Below, piece by piece: positions 38,695 to 49,533 of a DNA stretch of 64,000 nt. Position 1 is the stretch's first letter. Each line of letters opens with the position of its first letter. The position numbers were made by a program, and so were the translations under genes. Origin of the DNA: Sphingobacteriales bacterium JAD_PAG50586_3 (GTDB taxonomy: Bacteria > Bacteroidota > Bacteroidia > CAMBQF01); NCBI GenBank assembly GCA_023213195.1, contig CP096135.1, positions 3,530,842 through 3,594,841 on the forward strand, read 5' to 3'. The notes beneath the pieces are model-generated. The model ran no database searches. It had not been told where the DNA came from and was given only the letters and a program-made list of their open reading frames with translations.

Positions 38695-39984
38695 TTAGTG
38701 CAATACAACTATTTTTTGCCTTGCTTTGCTTTCATTGACCTGGCTAATGTCCAGCGTATATAACCCACCCGCTAAGCCTGTGGTATTAATGCTAAACTGG
38801 TTATTGGTTATAGTATCTTTATAAACTAACTGCCCTACTGCGTTATACATTGACACCATCGAATTATCCAAATCTACATTTTGCAGGTTGATGGTTACAA
38901 AATCGTGTGCTGGGTTAGGATATATCTTAATTACCGGTTGGTTATTGCAAACTGTAACTGTTATATTTTTCTCAAATACCACACTACAACTTTTGGTTTT
39001 AACCGTATAGGTGGTAGTTTGCCATGGGCTTACTTTTAATGTTGACCCTGCACCTAGTATTGTATTTGGACTATCTTGCTCATACCACCAATACTCCAAC
39101 ACATCACCCTCTATGGTTAAAGTGGCTGTATCTCCATTGCAAATGAAAGTATCTGCTTTTAGCAGGGGTTCCTTAACTTCAAATAATGATACATTGTCAA
39201 TGTAATAATAACTCACAAAACCATTGACGGAGGATGTGTCATCTCCTATAATTTCATAATTCTCTTGATTAAAATTGCCTAAATAAAAATATTGCTCATC
39301 ACCTATTGCGCTATACTCACCATATACGAGCATCCAGTTTGTTGTGTCATTTAAATAGTTCTGGTTTGTATTTTTTAATTCTATTTGAGGTGTATAAGGC
39401 AAAGGTTCGAAGTTGTTCTGATATGGAATAGCTGTGGTTGATAAATAGACTTGCAGGCTATTTAGAGCTAAACAGGAAGTAGAATAATTTTCAGGTGGTG
39501 GAGGGCTACACAAATAAGGAGCAAGCATATTCCGAGAATCCGCCAATGATAAATATGCACTCATGCAATATTTCTTATTATTTAATGGATTGATTAATTG
39601 ACTACCAATGTATTCAATTCCATAGTTATTTTGATTTGGGATAAAACTAATTAATCCAACATAATTTTTTCCATTTTGTGGGTATTGAAAACCTTGCCAA
39701 TTACCGGGTAAACTATTAGTTAATGAATATGTCCAAGCTTGAGGTGGCATGCAATTATTATCGTATAAAATGGTATCATAAAAGCATTGGGACATTAAAT
39801 CAGGCGAACCATCATTAGGGACCGTCCAATCTTCAATATAGAAATAAGAAAACCCTGTATAATTTGTAGGAATAGTATCATATGGGCATGAACTCATTTC
39901 CTCAAAACTTGGATTTTTTATCAGGTTTTGAGCATTGGCTTTAGTAGCTATTAAAATATAAAACAGGAAAATTGCTTTACGCAT
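38695..39984 (-). CDS. T9SS-sorted secreted protein, unknown
   Basis: 429 residues. Signal peptide (MRKAIFLFYILIATKANAQ), an N-terminal domain starting NLIKNPSFEEMSSCPYD as in carbohydrate-binding-like exported proteins, an Ig-like segment (GDTATLTIEGDVLEYWW...TTTYTVKTKSC) and a C-terminal T9SS domain (IYPNPAHDFVTINLQ to RQKIVVLH). It belongs to the group of large adhesion-like surface proteins of the phylum. No partner is evident. Confidence 0.85.
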   Translation of the reverse strand: MRKAIFLFYILIATKANAQNLIKNPSFEEMSSCPYDTIPTNYTGFSYFYIEDWTVPNDGSPDLMSQCFYDTILYDNNCMPPQAWTYSLTNSLPGNWQGFQYPQNGKNYVGLISFIPNQNNYGIEYIGSQLINPLNNKKYCMSAYLSLADSRNMLAPYLCSPPPPENYSTSCLALNSLQVYLSTTAIPYQNNFEPLPYTPQIELKNTNQNYLNDTTNWMLVYGEYSAIGDEQYFYLGNFNQENYEIIGDDTSSVNGFVSYYYIDNVSLFEVKEPLLKADTFICNGDTATLTIEGDVLEYWWYEQDSPNTILGAGSTLKVSPWQTTTYTVKTKSCSVVFEKNITVTVCNNQPVIKIYPNPAHDFVTINLQNVDLDNSMVSMYNAVGQLVYKDTITNNQFSINTTGLAGGLYTLDISQVNESKARQKIVVLH

Positions 39985-40007
39985 TTATACAAATATAACC
40001 AAAAAGC

Positions 40008-40544
40008 CTAGTGCATATCCTCTCCGGGCATTTCAAGCTTACCATCTTGTTTCTCAAACAGCACAAAAGAAAACGGGTAGGCGTTCTTCTCATCGGCTGC
40101 ATAGTCTTCGCGCCATACCTCTTTCCATACATTCAACGCAAAGCCGGGGAAGAAGGTGTCGCCCTCAAACTCTGCATGTATTTCGGTAAGGTAAATATGC
40201 GTTGCCAGACCCGATGCCAAGTACGCTTCATATATCTGCGCACCGCCTACAATAAAGGCTTCAGTTTCTCCTGTAGGCACAGCCTTTAAAGCGTCTTCTA
40301 TGGTTTTAACTACAATAATACCCTCGGGCACCTCATAGTTTTCTGCTGATGTTATAATGATGTTGGTACGGTTGGGCAAGCCGCGTTTGCCAACGCTCTC
40401 AAACGTTTTGCGCCCCATAATAACGGCATGGCCTGTGGTTTTTTCTTTAAAAAATTTAAGGTCTTTAGGCATGTGCCATACAAGCTGGTTGCCTTTACCT
40501 ATTACCCTGTTGCTGCCCATAGCAGCTATAAGTGTTACCCTCAT
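40008..40544 (-). CDS. folA: Dihydrofolate reductase
   Basis: 178 residues with TLIAAMGSNRVIGKGNQLVWHMPKDLKFFKEKTTG, VIMGRKTFESVG and FIVGGAQIYEAYL, the DHFR substrate and NADPH sites. It reduces dihydrofolate to tetrahydrofolate. The C-terminus has a short extra tail (KQDGKLEMPGEDMH). It starts 13 bp after the lysA stop. Confidence 0.96.
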   Translation of the reverse strand: MRVTLIAAMGSNRVIGKGNQLVWHMPKDLKFFKEKTTGHAVIMGRKTFESVGKRGLPNRTNIIITSAENYEVPEGIIVVKTIEDALKAVPTGETEAFIVGGAQIYEAYLASGLATHIYLTEIHAEFEGDTFFPGFALNVWKEVWREDYAADEKNAYPFSFVLFEKQDGKLEMPGEDMH

Positions 40545-40557
40545 ATCAATTCAAAAT

Positions 40558-41710
40558 TTATATAGAATACACAGCCTCTGCGCGGTGCTTTAAGTTGTAA
40601 TCAGATGCCATTACCTCGCCATAAGCCCCAGCGCTGCGTATGGCTATTAAATGCCCCCGTTGGGTGGGTGGCAGGGCCACAGCTTTGCCAAAACAATCGC
40701 TGCTTTCGCATATTGGGCCTACAACATCGTACTTATCAGTAACAGCGCCTGTATTGGTTATGTTTTCTATTTTATGGTATGCCTTGGTACAATGCTGGAC
40801 GAATAAGGTTATTCATGCCCGCATCAACAATGGCAAAATTGGTTTTAATGCCGTTTTTAATATACAGCACCCTGGCTATAAGGCTACCACATTGGGCTAC
40901 CAAGGCACGGCCCAGTTCAAAGTGGACTTCCTGCCCCGGCTGCACTTCTAAAAATTGGTTAAACAAGCCAAAATAGGCTTCAAAATCAGGTATGGCCTGC
41001 ACATCGGGCTCTTGGTAATTAATGCCCAAACCTCCGCCAACGTTTATAATTTTAGGGGTGATGCGCTTGCTTGCCAGGTGTTGGTTAAGCTCGTTTACCC
41101 GCAGGCACAGGTTTTTAAACACACTAAGGTCTGTTATTTGCGACCCTATATGAAAGTGTAGGCCTATAAACTCTACGTTGGGCAGGGTCTTTAACAAATC
41201 CAGTACACTATCAAGCTCCCACACGTTTATGCCGAATTTGTTTTCTTCAAGCCCTGTAGTAATGTATTTGTGGGTATTGGCATTTACATTGGGATTTATA
41301 CGCAAAGCTATGCGGGCTGTTTTACCTGCATTGGCTGCCAGTTCGTTAATCACCTGCAACTCCGCCACCGACTCTACATTAAAGCAGAAAATGTTGTTAT
41401 CCAACGCCAGAGTAATCTCATCATCGCTCTTGCCAACGCCTGCAAATACTACCTTATCAGGATTAAAACCACACTCAATAGCACGGGCTACCTCTCCCCC
41501 ACTTACACAATCGGCACCAAAACCGTATTTATCCATCAGCCCTAAAACCTTTGCATTGGTATTGGCCTTTAGCGCATAGTGTACATGGTAATTATACTTA
41601 CCCGCAGCGGCAGATGCCAGCTTAAGCGTATCTTCTAACAACGCAAGGTTGTAGTAATAAAAGGGGGTTTTAATGGTGGTAAAACGGGTTACGGTATCTG
41701 CGTTAAACAT
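40558..41710 (-). CDS. lysA: Diaminopimelate decarboxylase, frameshifted as read
   Basis: About 383 residues: the PLP lysine in [30 protein letters not shown] and EPGR-like [12 protein letters not shown]. The frame as read stops after ALYQGIP. At 40782-40787 (CCTTGG on plus) one extra base is present; removing it gives [14 protein letters not shown] and continues with [13 protein letters not shown], then [14 protein letters not shown] to the stop TAA at 40558. These are the conserved C-terminal catalytic segments (CESSD and GAY). It performs the last step of lysine synthesis. Confidence 0.95.
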
Positions 41711-41785
41711 GGTTACGGATAAGGCGCAAATATCGGTATGAATAAAAGAATATTATTATATTTGATAAAATATAATCTACTGGCT

Positions 41786-43048
41786 ATGAAAACTATATAC
41801 TTGCTTCTGTTTTATTTTGCCGCCGTTAACATTTTACAGGCCCAACAAGTAGATGGTGGAAACGGCCATTCTATAGTACTTGATAAAGACGGTGTTGTTT
41901 GGGTTTCGGGCAGAAACGACCATGGCCAACTAGGCGATAGCACACATAATAACACATCAACTCCAATTAAAGTAAAAGGGCTGCCTAAAATAAAAACTAT
42001 AGCCCGTGGGTACGACCATACATTATGCATTGATGTAGATGGTAACCTTTGGGCTTGGGGCAGGAACAACTACGGACAAATTGCCACCTGGAGTACCGAA
42101 GATGTTATAAGACCCTTAAAGCTTAATGGGCACAATAACTTTATAGCTGTTGAAGGTGGATACTGGCATACTGTAGCGTTAAAAAGTGATGGATCCGTTT
42201 GGACATGGGGACATAACTACCACGGCGAACTTGGTAATGGTAACCGAGAACACATGAATTACCCAACTGTTGTTTTAACTCTTGAAAACGGAGTAACTAA
42301 ACCTTTGCTGGGTATTGTTCAAATTGCAAGTGTGGGCAACCATGTGTTGGCTCTTGATAATACCGGCCAGGTTTGGGGTTGGGGTGGCAATGGTTATAAC
42401 CAGCTTGATAGCTCTTTAAACGAAACACAAACATATGCCGCTAAAATTCCGGGCAGGGTAAATATTAAACAAATAGCCACCGGCTGGCACCACTCTATTG
42501 CATTAGACAATAACGGTAAAGTTTGGGCATGGGGTACAGAACCTGCATCGCAGGTTGGAAGTAATCCGCCCGATGTTTTGCCTGCACCAATATGTTTTAA
42601 TAACCTGCCTGAGATGAGCCAGATTACATGCGGCAGCTGGCATTCTATGGCCATTGATGTAAATGGTGAAGTATGGGCCTGGGGAAGGAATATTCTTGGT
42701 GTATTAGGCACGGGAGATACCATAAGTTACATGTACCCTAAAAAGGTAAAAGGCCTTACCAATGTTTGCAAAATTGGTGGTGGCTGCTTTCAGTCATTGG
42801 CTGTTACAAAAACGGGAGAGATATATTCTTTTGGCGGCAATTACAGCGGACAACAAGGTAAAATGGGCGAGAGAAAGTATTTATCGCCCATTAAATATAT
42901 TTTAGCCGAAGTAAAAAACACAGGTAGTACTAATAGCATAGAACTAGCTAAACTATTAATATACGGGTTATTGGGGTTAAGCATTTTACTTAATTTATAC
43001 TTAGTTACAAAAATGCGAAAAAAGAAATCACAGCCAATACAGCGGTAA
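41786..43048 (+). CDS. RCC1-repeat (regulator of chromosome condensation-like) membrane protein
   Basis: 420 residues: signal peptide (MKTIYLLLFYFAAVNILQAQ), then about six RCC1-type repeats such as VWVSGRNDHGQLGDSTHN, LWAWGRNNYGQIA and VWTWGHNYHGELGNG, which fold into a seven-bladed propeller. A C-terminal membrane helix follows (LLIYGLLGLSILLNLYLV) with a basic tail. It is probably exposed in the periplasm and held in the inner membrane. The function is unknown. Confidence 0.87.
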   Translation: MKTIYLLLFYFAAVNILQAQQVDGGNGHSIVLDKDGVVWVSGRNDHGQLGDSTHNNTSTPIKVKGLPKIKTIARGYDHTLCIDVDGNLWAWGRNNYGQIATWSTEDVIRPLKLNGHNNFIAVEGGYWHTVALKSDGSVWTWGHNYHGELGNGNREHMNYPTVVLTLENGVTKPLLGIVQIASVGNHVLALDNTGQVWGWGGNGYNQLDSSLNETQTYAAKIPGRVNIKQIATGWHHSIALDNNGKVWAWGTEPASQVGSNPPDVLPAPICFNNLPEMSQITCGSWHSMAIDVNGEVWAWGRNILGVLGTGDTISYMYPKKVKGLTNVCKIGGGCFQSLAVTKTGEIYSFGGNYSGQQGKMGERKYLSPIKYILAEVKNTGSTNSIELAKLLIYGLLGLSILLNLYLVTKMRKKKSQPIQR

Positions 43049-43066
43049 TTTCTACCTTTGCAGGCT

Positions 43067-43780
43067 ATGAAATTAAGTATTGTTATACCTGCATACAACG
43101 AGGAACGCACCATACACCTGATACTGGACAAGGTATTGGCAGTAGACCTTATTGGGGGTTTTGGCAAAGAGCTTATCATTGTTAACGACTGTTCTAAAGA
43201 CAATACCGAAGGTGTTATTAAAGCATATATTGCTGCTAACCCCGGTGCGGATATACAGTACTACATTCAGCCTAAAAACATGGGCAAAGGGGCTGCCTTG
43301 CACCGCGGTATTAAAGAGGCTAAAGGCGATTATATTATTATTCAGGATGCCGACCTGGAGTACGACCCCAACGAGTACAACATACTGCTTAAACCCGTAG
43401 TTGATGGTTTTGCCGATGTGGTTTACGGCTCGCGCTTTATGGGTGGTAAACCGCACCGTATTTTATTCTTTTGGCACTCTATAGGCAACAAGTTTTTAAC
43501 CAGTGTTTCTAATGCCTTTACCAACCTAAACCTTACCGACATGGAAACTTGCTACAAGATGTTCCGTGCCGATATTATTAAAGGGCTTAACCTGAAAGAA
43601 AACCGCTTTGGTTTTGAACCCGAAGTAACCGCTAAAATTGCCCGCATACCTAACATACGTATTTACGAGGTTGGCATATCGTACTACGGCCGCACGTATG
43701 AAGAAGGCAAAAAAATAAGTTGGAAAGATGGTTTCCGTGCGCTGTACTGCATTGCCAAGTACAATATTTTCAGCCGCTAG
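43067..43780 (+). CDS. Family 2 glycosyltransferase (dolichyl-phosphate mannose synthase-like)
   Basis: 237 residues with [22 protein letters not shown], the metal-binding [18 protein letters not shown] and [10 protein letters not shown], typical of DPM1-like GT2 enzymes; there are no membrane segments. It would charge a polyprenyl phosphate with a sugar for membrane transferases. It is convergent with such a transferase (43781), the stops abutting. Confidence 0.92.
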   Translation: MKLSIVIPAYNEERTIHLILDKVLAVDLIGGFGKELIIVNDCSKDNTEGVIKAYIAANPGADIQYYIQPKNMGKGAALHRGIKEAKGDYIIIQDADLEYDPNEYNILLKPVVDGFADVVYGSRFMGGKPHRILFFWHSIGNKFLTSVSNAFTNLNLTDMETCYKMFRADIIKGLNLKENRFGFEPEVTAKIARIPNIRIYEVGISYYGRTYEEGKKISWKDGFRALYCIAKYNIFSR

Positions 43781-45573
43781 TTATTCTACAGTATATACCT
43801 TAATACGCCCACCGGTAAAGTTTACAGGCTGCTTACCTATATTCCAGTAGTAGGCCACCAATGTACAATCCTTTAGCCTAGTTGCCGGTATCACAAACGA
43901 GTGCTTCAAATTATACTCACCATTAGGTTGCCTACCATACAACCAATCTAGCTGCTGATAATAATATGCAACGCTTTTTTTATCAGGGCTAATAATATCT
44001 ATTACCAATCGTGAATCGGAGACTTTACCATCCAACACCTTTACTTTGCAATCCACTTCAAACAACAAATTTTTCATAGCAAGGGTATCTAACGCAAGCT
44101 TACAAAAGTCGGTGTACTCATCAATAGTATTGAGTTTATCTGCAATATTAGCTACAAGCAAAGGTGTACGTGTAACAAGAACTTTTCTTTTATACAGTCC
44201 CAAACCCGATGGTTCGTCATAATCCAGCTTGGTATAAAGCGAATCTATGCCTTTAACCTCGCCTGTTCGGGTAATTATAAAATCAGCATACAGGTTATCC
44301 CTGAAATCGGTTTCCTGTATTTGGTTTTGTCTGGCACCTTTGCGCATGTTAAAGTAAGCCCAGGTGAGTGTACGCATTTTATAGCCCGATACTATTGGCG
44401 GATAACCATTTGTTGTTGGCGTTTCTAATACCCTGTTAAAATAGCTGCGGGGGATATGTTCCCATGCCCATACTTTGCTGTGGGTAATATTGGCAGTGTA
44501 TACAAAATGTAGAGGTATATACAGCACCGGAATTAGCAGTGCATACTTTAACTTAGACTGATATACATCTACAATAAAAAAAGCCGCCAACACAAACAAC
44601 GGATACAGGTACATACCTACCCTGTCTTCAGGATAGTTCACCTGCATTACCGCAGCCAAAAAGTAAATAATTACCACATTGCCCAACAGCAAGCCTGCAA
44701 ATAAATCGACCGGTTGCAGTTTGAAGAATTGCTTAATATCCTTGAATTTGTAAACCAAATACAAAATCAACAGGTAGAAAAACCCAATAATGAAGTATAA
44801 CACAGGCATTTCCCGGGTAGAGAATACGAGCTCGGAAACAGTACCCAATGTTATTTTGATAAAGCCTTCGGTAGTGCCATAGTACAGTAACCCTCGGGCT
44901 TTTAACTCGAACATATAGCGCACCAAGTATACACCTGGTATAGCCGATAACAACACAAACCCTGCAACTGCTTTAGCTGTGCTTATCTGCTTATAATTGA
45001 GAAAGCATACTAAGCCCAAAGCAAGGTTTATCAGCGCGAAGGTGTTGAACAACGATAGGTTGGCAAGCAGCATAAACGCGTTAAAAAACAATGCCCATAA
45101 CAGTAAACGGGTATTGGGTTGTTTGATAAATAATGCCGTGTAATACAACGCCGCAACCAGCAATGCCATAGACATTCCATAGCCACGGCAAAAGCCAAAA
45201 AACTCTATAAAATTATGCGCAAACCATAGCGAGATAATCAAGCCCCATTGCATGTTTTTTGCTTAGCAAGCCTGCCAGCTTATAAGTGTACCATAAATAC
45301 ACAGGGAAGAACAGCACATTGGCCATCCGCAACACCCATTCTGCACTGCCAAAAAGGTTATAAAAGAAATTACTCAGCGCCGAGTTTACCAAGTGGTTGT
45401 TGGCATCCATATGCGCCTGAGTATGGCAAAAAATTACCCGACTGTATGTAAAAGTAAAACGTACCTACCTCATCGCCCACCATAGGCACCACAGCAGCAC
45501 GGATAATGATGAAAATGAATAACAAAAAGCCAATAAGAATAAGAAGCCTATTTTCAGTTTTGCTAAATGGCAT
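43781..45573 (-). CDS. GT39/PMT-like membrane glycosyltransferase, two frameshifts as read
   Basis: About 597 residues: N-terminal helix, the GT-C acidic motif VPMVGDEVGTF and DANNHLVNSALS, about ten hydrophobic segments and a periplasmic C-terminal domain. As read it is in three frames. At 45416-45421 one base is extra; removal gives FLPYQAHMDANNH, the family motif. At 45261-45267 another is extra; removal gives AGLQAKNMQWGLIISLW. It would transfer a sugar from a polyprenyl phosphate and faces the matching GT2 gene. Confidence 0.85.
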
Positions 45574-45575
45574 CT

Positions 45576-46166
45576 CTATTGATTTACTTTTTTAGCAAAT
45601 GCAATCAGGTCTTTGAAAAGCTTAAGCCTGACATCATCAACAGCATTTTGAATTTTATCTTCATCATTCCAAAAAGTCAAATCCATACTATACATAGCCA
45701 TAGTTTTTATTTGCGCAACACAATTACATTGGTCTAAGCGGGATCTGCTTAATTTCAAACTATCTTCAGTAATTTCTGGAGGATAATTATAGGGTATGGG
45801 CATCCGTGTATTTTTATCCCACCTACTATCTTGCCAATCTTTATAGCGTTTAAACAATACAAGTACTTCGGGTAAATACTTCTTATCAATATCAACCATT
45901 TTGCATTTGCCGTTCTGACCACTTTTATAACTTTTAAATTGTACGGCGTCGCCTGATTTTACAATTGCAAAATCATACATCGCCTTGTCTTTATAATAAT
46001 AGAATGAAAATGCCGTATCCTTAGTATAATCCATCGGCATACCATACTCGCCATGACACATACCAATTGCCTCTAACACACCACCGCATTCCATGTGTTG
46101 GGTATCTTTTTGTGCAGATAGTCCTTGCACCATAAACAACGTCAATATAACAATTAGTTTGCGCAT
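45576..46166 (-). CDS. Secreted protein, unknown
   Basis: 196 residues with a signal peptide (MRKLIVILTLFMVQGLSAQ), four cysteines and a region of alternating lysine and aromatic residues. No family is recognised. It starts upstream of the glycosyltransferase on the same strand with 2 bp between, so probably one transcript. Confidence 0.75.
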   Translation of the reverse strand: MRKLIVILTLFMVQGLSAQKDTQHMECGGVLEAIGMCHGEYGMPMDYTKDTAFSFYYYKDKAMYDFAIVKSGDAVQFKSYKSGQNGKCKMVDIDKKYLPEVLVLFKRYKDWQDSRWDKNTRMPIPYNYPPEITEDSLKLSRSRLDQCNCVAQIKTMAMYSMDLTFWNDEDKIQNAVDDVRLKLFKDLIAFAKKVNQ

Positions 46167-46195
46167 AGGCCTATAACGAACTGGGTTACTATTTA

Positions 46196-47787
46196 TTACA
46201 TCCTAAACACACCAAACTCTTTGGTACCCTTAACACCTGCGTTGTTTACAATGGCTAAGGTCATGCCCAGGTAGTTGCGGGTATCGCGGGGGTCTATAAC
46301 TCCATCGTCCCATAACTGGCCTGTGGCATACATGGCGTTAGATGTTTTCTCGGCTTCGCCAGCAACATACTCGCGCATTTGCTTCATGCCCTCTTCATCA
46401 ACAGAATACCCGCCACGGTTTGCTGCTTCGCGCTGAATAATTTCCATTACGCCCCCAACTGGTCGGGGCCCATAACGGCAATTTTAGAGTTAGGGTACGA
46501 GAATAGAAAGCGAGGCTCATAAGCACGTCCGTTCATAGCGTAATTGCCCGCACCGTAGCTGGCACCCATCATAATAGTTATAGCGGGAACAGTACTGTTA
46601 GATACCGCGTTAATAAGCTTGGCACCGTGTTTAATAATGCCTCCTTCTTCATACTTCTGCCCTACCATAAAGCCGGTAATGTTTTGCAAGAATAGCAAAG
46701 GAATATCGCTGCGGTTGCACAACTGTATAAACTGTGCACCCTTATTGGCACTCTCAGAAAACAGCACCCCGTTGTTGGCAATAATGCCAATAGGGTAACC
46801 GTGTATATGCGCAAAGCCTGTTACCAGCGTTGATCCGTATTCTTTTTTAAACTCGGCAAATTCAGACCCATCAACAATACGGGCAATAACCTCGCGGGCA
46901 TCAAAGGGTTTACGAACATCGGCCTGCACAATGCCCAATAGTTCTTCGGCATTGAATAAAGGTGCTTTAACCTTAGCAGGGGCTGTATGGTGAGGCACTT
47001 TTAGCATGCTCATAATCTCGCGTGCTATGCGTATGCCGTCTTTCTCGTCTTTAGCCAGATAGTCTGACACACCCGACACACGACTGTGCATTTCGGCACC
47101 GCCAAGGCTTTCATCATCGGTAACCTCGTTAGTAGCCATTTTAACCAACGGCGGGCCGGCTAAAAACACCTTGGCGGCATTCTTCACCATAATTACATAA
47201 TCGCTCATGCCGGGTATGTATGCCCCACCGGCGGTGCTGTTACCAAACACAACCGATATAGACGGAATACCCTCTTTAGAACGCCTGGTAATCTCGCGGA
47301 AATTTAAACCCCCGTAGTTAAATATCTTTTCCTGCTCGGGCAGGTTAGCACCCGCACTCTCTACCAGGTTAATGGTAGGGAGCTTGTTTTGCAGGCAAAT
47401 CTCATTTAAACGTAATGCCTTTTGCAGCGTGGCATAATCAATCGCCCCGCCTTTGTTGGTGCCTACGTTAGCCATAATGGCGCATAGCTTTCCACAAACC
47501 AAACCCACGCCGGCAACCATTGTTCCACCGGGTCCAAAACCATCGCCGCCAAGGCCTGCTAATGGCAATAGTTCCATAAAGGGCGAGTCTTCATCCAACA
47601 GCATTTCTATACGCTCGCGCGCTAATAGCTTGCCATTGTCTTTAGCCCGTTGGGTATGTTTATCGCCACCCTGAAAGCGGCTTTTAGCCAGTTGTTTTTC
47701 CAACTCGGCAACCAAGCCCTGCATGGCGGCATAATTCTCTTTATAGCTTGCCGACTGTGTATTAACGCGGCTTTTAATTGTTTGCAT
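46196..47787 (-). CDS. Acyl-CoA carboxylase carboxyltransferase subunit (MCC-beta-like), frameshifted as read
   Basis: About 530 residues with [70 protein letters not shown] and [13 protein letters not shown]. The pattern is that of methylcrotonyl-CoA carboxylase beta in the family that includes propionyl-CoA carboxylase. The frame breaks at the five-C run 46449-46453; a sixth restores [25 protein letters not shown] 47787 (MQTIKSRVN) is chosen. The biotin carboxylase partner is not in the window. Confidence 0.92.
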
Positions 47788-47885
47788 AGCAGGTGCAATA
47801 TAGCTAATAGTGAAAAACAATAAACTATAATCTTAAAAATAGTATAACACAGGCTTATTAAAATATTTACTACCTTTACTATACA

Positions 47886-48342
47886 ATGAAATTAAGGATT
47901 GCAGGGCTGATAATTGCGGCCCTTTTTTGTTCGCAGAGTGCTTTTTCTCAACTACAGGTAAACAAGATTAAGTACTCAGGGCTTAGCCTTGTGGGACTCT
48001 ATTCCCTCTTTTCCCGGTGGCGATACTGCTTTGGCTAGCTACTGGAATATCAATTTAAAACCCGAAACTACTGATACCGCCTGCAAAGTACACGGCGTAG
48101 TATACGTTAAATTTTGGGTAGAAAGTACAGGGCATATTATGGAGATAATTTCGGTTGAAGCAAAGAGCGACATTTCCAAAGAAACTCCGGTTGATTACAT
48201 TAACAACTGCATAAAACCTACCGAACAGTTCATAATGGATAAGGCTAAAATACTGGCCCAAACCATGCCACGGTGGAACGCTACCATAAGCCGCGACGGC
48301 GCACCCAAACGCAGTAAGGTTACCTTACCTATAGTTTATTGA
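47886..48342 (+). CDS. Secreted TonB-C-like domain protein, frameshifted as read
   Basis: About 151 residues: signal peptide (MKLRIAGLIIAALFCSQSAF), then WDSIPSFPGGDTALASYW, VVYVKFWVESTGHI and MPRWNATISRDGAPKRSKVTLPIVY, as in the C-terminal domain of TonB-like proteins of this phylum. There is no transmembrane anchor, so it is not a full energy transducer. The frame breaks at 47981-47987 (GCTTAGC); removing one base gives SGLALWDSIP. Confidence 0.78.
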
Positions 48343-49490
48343 GGTTCTTTTAAACAACTGCCTTTGCAGGGAATATCAAGCACGGGGTTTATACGCGCAG
48401 GTGCTTTATTGGGCAGGCTTACATGGTAATTGCTCCAACCCGATTTTTTATTGGCTGACCGGGGGTCGGGGCGGTAATAATCGGTAGAGACTATCTGCGC
48501 GCCACTGCCCAAGGCTGCTTTGCAGCCACTATAATCGCCGTAGCGGGCTTCTGTAGTACCCGAATCTGAACGGGTACGTACCATATAGCCTTTACCTACC
48601 AATTCTTTAATCACAGTTTTATTTCTGCGGCTATCATTACGGATAATAAAGGCACATTCAGGCTTACCCGGCTCTGAATACACAAACATATTGCGGCCTT
48701 TTAAACCTTCATTATTGCCTTGTATGTACAAATTTTCGGCACCGCCTTCCATTATAAATACAATCTTGCCCAAGGCACTGTTTAGCATAGGCCAATAGCC
48801 TTTGGTAACAGCCTCGTTAAGGGTGGCATAGTTACCGCGCACATCATCAGGCCTTAGTACTTGAGATGAGTTTTTACCAAACACCTCATCAATTTCGTTA
48901 TCTATATTATTACAAGCATCGGCATCCCACGGCACGGCCTGGGTAAACTTAACGCCCTTTACATGGTCGCCAATAGATTCGCCTTTAGTTTCAACCAATA
49001 TAAAAATGGGTATATGGCCCGGGTGCAAATCGCTCCACTTTTTAACCCGTTGCATGGCTTCCCTAAAGGTATAAAACTGGGTGTTGTAGTCAATATCAGG
49101 AATATGCAGCACCTTCATACCGGGCTTTTTCAGCTCTTCTACTTTAGAGTTGGCGCTTTTAAATGCCAAACGGTTGCCATAGCGTTTGTAAAAGTTACCG
49201 CCCTGTGGGTCGTTATAAATATCGATTTCTATGCTACGTATACCAAAGCTATCAAACTGCATTTCTAGCGGAAGATGGCTATAGTCAAGCTCACGCACAT
49301 CAAGGGGTTTAATCTTTTCTAACAACTTCAACGCACGCATAACACCCTTATCGGTACTCATGCGGTAACTGTTGTGGCTGCCCACTACCTGAATTTGGTT
49401 AAGGTGCAGGGGCACATCGCAAACACTGGTCTGCGCAAAGCCGGTAAGTAAAAGAAAACTGAACGCCGCCGAAGCAAATATTTTTCTCAC
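48336..49490 (-). CDS. PI-specific phospholipase C1-like secreted protein
   Basis: 384 residues with a signal peptide (FASAAFSFLLLTGFAQ), QVVGSHNSYRM (first catalytic His), SIEIDIYNDPQGG (acid residues for a Ca2+ site), and FILVETKGE. These match the calcium-dependent PI-PLC1-like family. The substrate could be a glycerophospholipid or a phosphoinositide-like lipid. It overlaps the convergent TonB-like gene by 7 bp. Confidence 0.85.
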   Translation of the reverse strand: MRKIFASAAFSFLLLTGFAQTSVCDVPLHLNQIQVVGSHNSYRMSTDKGVMRALKLLEKIKPLDVRELDYSHLPLEMQFDSFGIRSIEIDIYNDPQGGNFYKRYGNRLAFKSANSKVEELKKPGMKVLHIPDIDYNTQFYTFREAMQRVKKWSDLHPGHIPIFILVETKGESIGDHVKGVKFTQAVPWDADACNNIDNEIDEVFGKNSSQVLRPDDVRGNYATLNEAVTKGYWPMLNSALGKIVFIMEGGAENLYIQGNNEGLKGRNMFVYSEPGKPECAFIIRNDSRRNKTVIKELVGKGYMVRTRSDSGTTEARYGDYSGCKAALGSGAQIVSTDYYRPDPRSANKKSGWSNYHVSLPNKAPARINPVLDIPCKGSCLKEPQ

Positions 49491-49533
49491 AGTTAGAAAA
49501 TTGTACTGCTAAACTACGAATATTGTGCCGCTT

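Noticed and set aside
40558..40781. Separate small gene after lysA
   Set aside because: The minus-strand sequence is the conserved C-terminus of LysA ([19 protein letters not shown]) in another frame.
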